64,000 nucleotides of DNA from Datura wrightii (taxonomy: Eukaryota > Streptophyta > Magnoliopsida > Solanales > Solanaceae): the NCBI GenBank assembly GCA_035772735.1, contig JASDFA010000001.1, positions 58,295,001 through 58,359,000 of the forward strand, read 5' to 3'. Made by a program: the position numbers and the translations under genes. Each line of letters begins with the position of its first letter. The stretch's first letter is position 1. Positions 57,481-64,000 of this stretch are shown here, in pieces. Below the pieces are notes generated by a model. That model worked only from the letters and a program-made list of their open reading frames with translations. It was not told where the DNA came from and made no database searches.

Positions 57481-59109
57481 GGTCGTATCCTAGGGAGTCT
57501 ACAAGCCGTATCTAGTAGAGTCTTGTATATGGATGTGTTGTGCACTACATTCCATAGGAAGGAGGCTACGGGGCATAATAGTGTGGTTACCCTTCCTTCT
57601 TCTTCAGTCGTGCTGTAGAGATATATTGTATAGGCTTGAGACCCTAAGCTTACCTTATTCTACTTATCTACAGAGAAATGTTGGACACGCGGACCGACTG
57701 GAAATTAGATGCTGCAGCAGGAGAGGGCACCAGCAGGGTGCCTCGGTCAGAGCCAGCCTGATTGAGGGAAATAAGGAGACTTCATCCCGGTCTCCTCAAC
57801 AGTCTTCACCACGCCAGGAGCCCTCCAGGGCAGCGAACATATCAGTACCAACTTCAGTAGTTCCTATACCTATACCATCCAATCAAGAGGTTAGGAGCGC
57901 CATCTATATGTTAGCCCAGATGATGGCCGCTCAGCACCAGCCTATGGTACCAGTGGTTTCTGAATCTTTGGGAGGACCTAGGAGTTCGAGGGTTCGAGAG
58001 TTCCTTGCCTTGAGTCCCCCGCAGTTACAGGGACCGACCGGGAAGAGGACCCTCAAGACTTCCTGGACTAATTACAGCGGACCTTCAGGGTGACACATGC
58101 TACGCTCGCAGAGTCGGTTGAGTTAGCGGTATTCCGATTGCGGGACATAGCGGTGTTATGGTACGAGAGTTGGGAAAGGTCTCAAGGTAGAGACGTTCCT
58201 CCTCCCACTTGGTCTACTTTCTCAGAGGCCTTCCTAGATCACTACTTTCCATGGGAAATTCGATAGGCCTGGGTAGATCAATTTTTGCACCTAGAGCAGG
58301 GCTCAATGAGTGTTCGGGAATATTCTATGAGATTTGATTCCTTGACTAGATATAGGCTAGCTTTTGTAGACACCATGTCGTCCAGAGTACATCATTTTAT
58401 TATGGGACTGCTTCTAGAGTATGTGGAAACCTGTGTTACAACTACTCTGCGGGAGGACATAGACATTACCCGCATTCAGGCTTTTGCTCAGAATATTGAG
58501 AGGATCAGGGAGTGACAGCGGGACATAAAAAGAACAAATCAAGAGCAGCGTTGTAGGGCCATACCCAGTGAAGAGCAGGTAGAATTTCAAGGCGGACCTA
58601 GGCCACCAATATTAGGCAAGCCACCCAGATGCCTACCTCCACAACAATAGCAGGGTGGTAGATCAGACCGCCGAAGGCAGTCAGGACCCAGTGAGAGCTC
58701 ACGGGCATCAGGCTCTCAACAACAGAGGGGGGTCAGATTAGAGTAGGCCTACTGTGCCACATTGTGCTATTTGCAGTTGATGTCATTTTGGGGCATGCAG
58801 GTATGGTTTTACCGCTTGTTACACTTGTGGACAAGAGGGTCACATGATGAGGGATTGTCCAACTAGAGGTCAGGGTGATCAAGATCGATAGGATAGATCT
58901 TCAGCAAGGTCACATGCCCCAGCATCTTCAGTAGGGCGCAGGCCCTCAGTTCCAGTCGGCAAAGGCTGAGCTTGGTTAGGGGCATCTAGTTCAGGAAGCG
59001 ATCCGAATCACACTTATGCTTTATCAGGGCGACAAGAGTCAGAGTCATCGTCGGATGTTTTGACGGGTATGATGGACATTTTCTCTCACTCAGTCTATGT
59101 TTTGATAGA
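57481..59109 (+). pseudogene. Tekay-type gag with zinc knuckle and protease start
   Basis: After a leader with CCTAGGGAGTCT (57489) the gag frame is visible in pieces. RVREFLALSPPQLQGPTG (57985-58045) is the start of the structured part. It continues in another frame through the segment around 58080-58270. QGSMSVREYSMRFDSLTRY and GLLLEYVETCVTTTLREDID (58285-58515) follow. A perfect zinc knuckle CYTCGQEGHMMRDC is at 58817-58858, preceded by a second half-motif CAIC...CHFG with a stop. The protease start SHSVYVLID (59080-59109) breaks off at the boundary of the next element. Frame changes occur near 58080, 58260, 58520 and 58600. It lies behind its own LTR and primer site; no pol of this element is in the window. 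Domain order and motifs make the call secure. Confidence 0.92.
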
Positions 59110-60015
59110 TGTTCGGATTTTTCTGCTTTGGGTATAAAGCTACACGCAAGTGCACGCGGTCGAACAAGTAGTAAAGGGGCTTAAGTAAGCCAAGTATCGA
59201 TCCCATAGGGACTGGGATAAGGTAAAAATCTACTCAAGTGTACTATATTATAACTCTAACAATGAAGACAACAGTGCACAGAAGAGTTTGATATTTTGAT
59301 TTCTAATTTTTATGCTAAGTCTAAAACGAAGATCTAACGTGAGTCTGAACTATGAATGTGAGCATGCTGAGGTTAAATGAACATGTAAAGAAATAAATTA
59401 TCAATATAATGTGGTTAATCTTTCCTCCGGTTGCTAGTCAAGAACTATTGCCAATGGATTAAAACTCTCATATTTAACCCAACTTAAGAATCATGAACCG
59501 TCCACCTACATTTCTGTGATTAAACGAAATTCATGTTCTAGCCATACAAAATCGGTTCCTTAATTGACTAATACGACTTTCAGGTATATTTCTATCCTGA
59601 AGGTAAATCAATTCTCGATTTTCCCAAACTAAGAAAAGATCATATCCTATTGATTTACAACTTTCCAATTTCTTGCTCTCTCAAGTGAAACCGGACTTTT
59701 TAGATATACATTAACATAGGCCACACATTAATGCAGTAAGAAAAAGAATCAATAGAAAAACCATGGAAGAAAAGATGAAAAACCAGCTTAATCAACAATC
59801 ACATTTCAATACCATTGTTCTTAACCTCAGCAAGAAGAGGAATTAGCCACTCATTCGTGGATTAAACATCGTTAAATGAGTGTTAAACATACAAGCAATT
59901 GAATTAAAGAAGAAGGAGATAGAGAAAAACCCTGAGATTTTCGTCCCCTCAACTGCCTGTAACCCACGTTCTTGCTCCACCAAGTCAGAATTCTTAAAAA
60001 TGAACCTAAGTGTTC

Positions 60016-60023
60016 TATTTATA
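60016..60023 (-). promoter_or_regulatory. TATA box of the Athila-like LTR
   Basis: The minus strand reads CTAGTATAAATAGAAC. It lies just downstream, in LTR sense, of the GC-rich dyad cluster at 60050-60290. Confidence 0.55.
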
Positions 60024-60049
60024 CTAGTGGGAATTTTTCCCGGAATAAC

Positions 60050-60290
60050 AAGCAACGTGCCACGGAGTACATCGCGGAGCACTGCCTCCGTGACACGCCA
60101 CTGACGCGAACCCTTACTGGAATTTGAGTATCCAGGTAATAAGGCCCAACGTGGCACGGCGTGCAACGCGGGGCTAGGCCAACGTGCCACGGCCCCAACA
60201 CGCACCTTCACTGGAATTTGGCCAAAAATTCCCTATCCAGGCAGAAGGCCTCCGCGATGGCAGCGTGACACGGCTCCATCGCGGAGCCCC
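60050..60290. repeat. GC-rich near-palindrome cluster in the Athila-like LTR
   Basis: Words such as CGTGCCACGG (60056, 60183), GTGGCACGGCGTGC (60151), CATCGCGGAGCACTGCCTCC (60069), CCTCCGCGATGGC (60249) and CTCCATCGCGGAG (60273) pair with each other in inverted orientation. GC and CG content is far above the AT-rich flanks. The cluster lies 240-480 bases from the LTR start, directly upstream of the TATA box. Confidence 0.75.
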
Positions 60291-60532
60291 TTTAATTTGT
60301 GCCTTCCAATGCTTTGTCCTTTGCCAACATCCGAGTCCAACACCGATCTCTCCCAACACGCATTTTAGCTTCCCAAAATTATATTTCACCTGCAAAAAAC
60401 GCTAATCATGTTGGTTAGTATAAATTCACATTTTATTATCAATCACATGAGAATGTATAAACATTGATAGATAAACAAGGCTAAAATGACACATTTAAGT
60501 ATCACTTGGGCATATAAATTTGCCCAAGATCA

Positions 60533-62335
60533 CTTACCCCACACTTAAATCCTTGTTCGTCCCCGAACAACAATCTTACACCTCATGCAATTTACACCCC
60601 AACCTGGCTACTTTGGTTCGACAATTCAGGCTACGGTCATACCGATTATTCAATACAGCAAATCATCAAGAAAACACGCATGGTCCTATCAATGCAATGA
60701 CCTTCAACACATCAAGACCTCCTAGAATTAAGAATCGACTCTCGATATTGGCAAACTCATGCAAATCAGCTGATCAAAATATCCGACACGAAACTTAATC
60801 TCTCATCAAGCATGTGCCCTCACAACGCAAGAGAATTTTCTCCTTTTTAATCACATGAACTCAAACGATTACATGCAGGGGCATATAGACACAATTTCAC
60901 TCTCTCTCCCAAAAGAATTCACATGCATCATGTCACGAACCATAAGCTTGCCTTTAGTGTATTACTCCACTAATATAAAGAAGTGTGATGTAAGATCACG
61001 TAGGACTTTAACGGGTTGTAATATAAGCTACGGAACTAGTAAATATTGGGCTAGCCAATAATAGCCACTAGCATCCTTAAGCGCCTTTTCAATACATCCC
61101 ATCAAACTCATGGGCATTGTTTCTTCCTTCATCCTCCCATTCTTGAAGTCTGTCTTTAGTTTGGCCCATCTTATTAAGCACACTTGACTCAATAACAAAG
61201 ATTATTCATACACCTTCATTATATTTTATTTATAACAAGTGCACCTTCAACCTTTTCTTTCCTTTCGTCACTTTTCTTTTCTTTTCTTTTCACCATTCTC
61301 ACTCTTTGACACTTTGGGAAAATTATTTTCTCTTTTTAAGCGCTTAAGAGTTTTGGATCAAATTTACGGCTAATGAAAAGAAGGGATTAAGCTCGGTTTA
61401 CAACTTTTTGACAAAAGAAAAAATATAATAGGCTAAAGGCTCAACGGGCTGACTAGGGTGTACAATCAAGGTGGGTACGATAATGAAAAAGAGAAACTTT
61501 TGGTTAAAAACAAAGAAATGCCTACATCCTTTCCTACAATACACCTCCTTCATTTCATTTCATACACACACCAGGCAAGTTCTAGACACTTCACAATAGC
61601 ATGGAATAACAAACCTCACTTCACACTTATTGCACATGCTCAATTCAAGACGTATTCACAGACTCTTCAATCAGCTAATTACAAGAATTCAAACATTAAG
61701 CCTCAATCACACTGAATCGACTCCATGGCCTAGGTATCTCAACATATTTACAAAGTTGCATGCTTTTATCCGAATCACCTTTGCATTTCAAATATCATGT
61801 ACCACACGCAACCAAGATTCCGCTACCATAAAGTAACTACAGGTTTTGGGATGCAACCCACAAAAGAAAACAACTGAAAAATAAATGAAAAAAATCTACT
61901 CCTAACGACTACATTTCCCTTAAGACGGTCGTCATCCATCCATCATAGGGAACGGTCACTAACTAAGACTTCGGTTCAATGGGACCATTCTCGGTAAAAG
62001 AACCGAAAACAATCGCCGAGAAACCCAAGAATTGAAAAATTTTTTTTTAAAATATCGATCATTTCGATGAAACAAAAATATGTACAAAATCAGCTAGCAT
62101 AACAACATTCAGCAGCACACAACAGTTTCACATTTAATTACAATACAGAACAAAAACTTCACAATAACAAATCACAGGGTCACAAAATTTTTCCACAGGC
62201 ACAACAACAGAACATAACATACACAACAACACAACCAGCACCTAACTACTCCCACCCCACACTTATCTCGAACACTGTCCCCAGTGTTCACAGAAATTAA
62301 AATAGCACAAAAAATCGGGTGGCGGAACTCCCTGA
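60533..62335 (-). other. 3' UTR of the minus-strand Athila-like element
   Basis: The polypurine tract (plus strand TACCCCACACTTAA, 60535-60548) adjoins the LTR. Farther up, CACCCCACACTTAT at 62252-62265 is preceded on the minus strand by GGGGACAGTGTTCGAGATA, the layout seen before LTR 1 at 35030-35055. The rest is AT-rich with a CTTTT run (61268-61288) and no gene; plus ORFs at 60520-61836 have no motif. The region lies between the ORF at 62336-63515 and its 3' LTR. Confidence 0.65.
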
Positions 62336-63515
62336 TCAATCAAAATACTCCACTTCTTCATCAGGTGTTGCTGCCTCATCTCCCATGTCTGAATCACCCC
62401 CATCGTCATCATCGGACTCCACATCGAAGTCCTCACGACGTGTCTCCTCATCTGTGGGGACATCATCATCTGTGGGCTCTACAAAAGCTGGCCCCACTCG
62501 GCATAGAGCCCTGGCATTTTCGCCAAAAGGGTAGTCTAGCTCGAGCTACCATAGCTCCTCTTCTATTGCCGGCCTCCCACCTATCCGCAGCTGGAGCATC
62601 TGCATCCCGTACATGCGAGCCATGTACTGATCATCCTGAGCATGTCGCTCGGCAAGTGTAAGAACGGGCCTGTGGGTGGTGTCGGGTGCCTTAGTTTTGG
62701 TGACATCTAAGGCCCGCCGCTCCATCTGCGGGATGTAGTCAAGGGCCTCTTCCTCAATATCCAGGCCCCTCAATAATCACCGCTCCCACATTGATCTCCA
62801 GCCCTTTCATCAGGGCGTACACCAAGCATACACGATCCCGGGTTACATCCGTCATATGCACCCCCGGGATTAGGCAGGAACACACGATCTTAAGCCATAT
62901 CCTGGCTTCCCTGTTCATCTGTGAGTAGGGCAAAGTCTGATGGTAGTCCCTCTCCTTATGTCTGCTCCACCTAGCCGTCGATCGGGTTCCACACAAAGTA
63001 AGTCTGATGTCCACATATGGTGGAGTGATATTCAGCAGTCGAAGCACATGGGCGTCTGTGTCCCGCGCCCCTAGGATAGCATTGAGGTGGTGGGGCTCAA
63101 AAGTGACTATTTGCCCCCTTATTTTGATGGTGTGACTTCTGAGAGTCGGGGTCCAGTTGGCGTAGAATTCCCGAATCAAGTGCAAGTTGCATTCCTTGGG
63201 CTCTTCAAAGATGAAGTTCAGCCCAGCTGCCTCGATCCTCTGGACAATCCTGGGGAACTCCTGTGCCAACGGTTCCCTTGCTATGTGTTCCTTGGGGAAG
63301 TACTTGCTCTCCTTGTGCTTCGCATACCATTTCTTCCCCTCTTCTGTCACCCACCTGGTTCCGTATGACGGCGTTGGCCGCGTGGAACCGCTGTGCCCAG
63401 TCTGATTCTTTTTCTGCCGGCGCCAGATGTTGATGCGCCTTTTCCCTTGTCTTGCCTGCTTGCCATTGTTCCTGTCAAACCAAACAGACAAGTTCAATGT
63501 TAAGCCAATGAACAT
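62336..63515 (-). pseudogene. Plant transposon-associated / env-like ORF of an Athila-like element
   Basis: The minus frame 63515-62754 carries ECNLHLIREFYANWTPTLRS, IKIRGQIVTFEPHHLNAILG, DYHQTLPYSQMNREARIWLK and LVYALMKGLEINVGAVI. This pattern (FYANW, then VRG-V-F---IN--LG, then a Trp-rich region and L-ALM-G--INVG) is that of the widespread 'putative plant transposon protein' family, which I recall as Pfam Transposase_32, and resembles env-like ORFs of Athila/Calypso elements. A frame change near 62765 leads to LDIEEEALDYIPQMERRALD and ALTLAERHAQ-like text; another near 62550 leads to an acidic tail ending EEVEYFD at the stop 62336-62338. Full length would be about 390 residues. A second possible start is at 63466 (MASRQDKGK), preceded by TTTGACAG, which could be a splice acceptor. 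It lies directly upstream of the 3' UTR, the place of an extra 3' ORF. No transmembrane or signal segment is obvious. Function unknown. Confidence 0.7.
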
Positions 63516-64000
63516 TAGCTTCGACTAAGGGTGGGTTAAGCTAGGCTACCCCACACTTAGTCCTTAGCTAAAATTACAACATTACGGCAAGATCGTACTT
63601 ATTTACACAAACAAACAACAAAACATAACCACTATGCTTAGTGCATTTGGATAATTCGACAGTATATATTCTATGTACTACTCAGACTTCGTACAGCTAA
63701 CCACAATCCTTACCATTGCTAACATTTTATCCCATAGCACTTAGCAAGGAAAAGCAAAAGAAAAATTTTAACTACATGATCCTATACAATTCGCCCATTT
63801 CTTGCAATTTCCAATATTTTCTTAACCCGAGAATCCGTCGGTCTTTTGGCATAATCACAGTTAGCACAATCGACTCATCTCCCCCAACATGTACAACCTA
63901 GCATGAATTTCACTAGTTCAACTAAATTTTTCCATTTCAAACTCAAAGGCCTATGCTTTTATCAAAAATTCGATTAAACTATGTAATTAACGAGTTCAAG
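63516..64000. other. Internal region of the minus-strand element, no gene seen
   Basis: The plus strand has a third TACCCCACACTTAG at 63547-63560, matching the purine-tract words at 60535 and 62252. The remainder is AT-rich with only short ORFs (63716-63901) lacking motifs. The element continues past the window end, where its pol and 5' LTR would lie. Confidence 0.5.

Larger units (their letters stand above)
59110..60532 (-). repeat. Athila-like 3' LTR on the minus strand
   Basis: On the minus strand it starts TGATCTTGGGC at 60532, right after the purine tract AGTGTGGGGTAAG, and ends near 59110, where Tekay protease coding stops (plus strand TGTTCGGA). The U5 box, plus strand ATCGATCCCATAGGGAC, is at 59198-59214, about 96 bases from that end. 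The TATA box is at 60016-60023 and a GC-rich dyad cluster at 60050-60290. The low-coordinate terminus is inferred and could lie anywhere from 59110 to 59130. ORFs at 59843-60405 follow the GC-rich cluster and have no motif. Confidence 0.7.

Overview
This window reads as repetitive nuclear DNA from a dicot plant, most likely a Solanaceae. The evidence is chromovirus, Athila-like, Tat/Ogre-like and Ty1/copia retrotransposon remains, long AT-rich LTRs, initiator-Met-tRNA primer sites and a plastid 16S rDNA insert. The family-level host call is inference. I found no credible single-copy host gene. Essentially every base belongs, or can be assigned by neighbourhood, to nested and decayed LTR retrotransposons.

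Layout. 1-2214 is the 3' part of a long Tekay-type LTR. 2215-9571 is an Athila-like mosaic: an LTR-end scrap, integrase, a 780-bp direct duplication split by a Del-type LTR, then an Athila-like LTR. 9572-10600 is a Ty1/copia fragment. 10601-23707 is a minus-strand Tat/Ogre-like element: a huge LTR that carries a plastid 16S insert and a solo LTR with target duplication, a 3' UTR of tandem repeats, a broken pol, and an intron with a clear 3' splice site. 23708-33628 is a Del-type LTR split by a nested Del-type element (25240-32993, target duplication GTTAC). 33629-33869 is that outer element's primer site and gag start. 33870-39792 holds two head-to-tail Athila-like 3' ends, each a 3' region plus an LTR. 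39793-43166 is a Del-type integrase/chromodomain and 3' LTR. 43167-45392 is a gag scrap and a minus-strand Athila-like LTR. 45393-47840 is a Tekay-type LTR fragment. 47841-55384 is a second minus-strand Tat element that has gag and 3' UTR but no pol, with a solo LTR inside gag (target duplication GTTGG). 55385-59109 is a Tekay-type LTR, primer site and gag. 59110-64000 is a minus-strand Athila-like element with an LTR, 3' UTR and an ORF resembling the plant transposon-associated/env-like family.

The genes do not work together; they are relics at different stages of decay, with frameshifts, stops and lost catalytic residues. The nested order can be read in places: copia was hit by Tat-1; Tat-1 was hit by the outer Del element, a solo LTR and plastid DNA; the outer Del LTR was hit by the nested Del element.

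I do not see a new gene system. The most notable signals are cross-family ones. At least five LTR types carry a cluster of short GC-rich near-palindromes early in the LTR, in four of them just upstream of a TATA box, and two of these types share the word ACGAGTCGT. All Athila-like LTR ends carry a CCCTGTGGGATTCGA-like box 76-96 bp from the terminus. All comparisons were made by eye.
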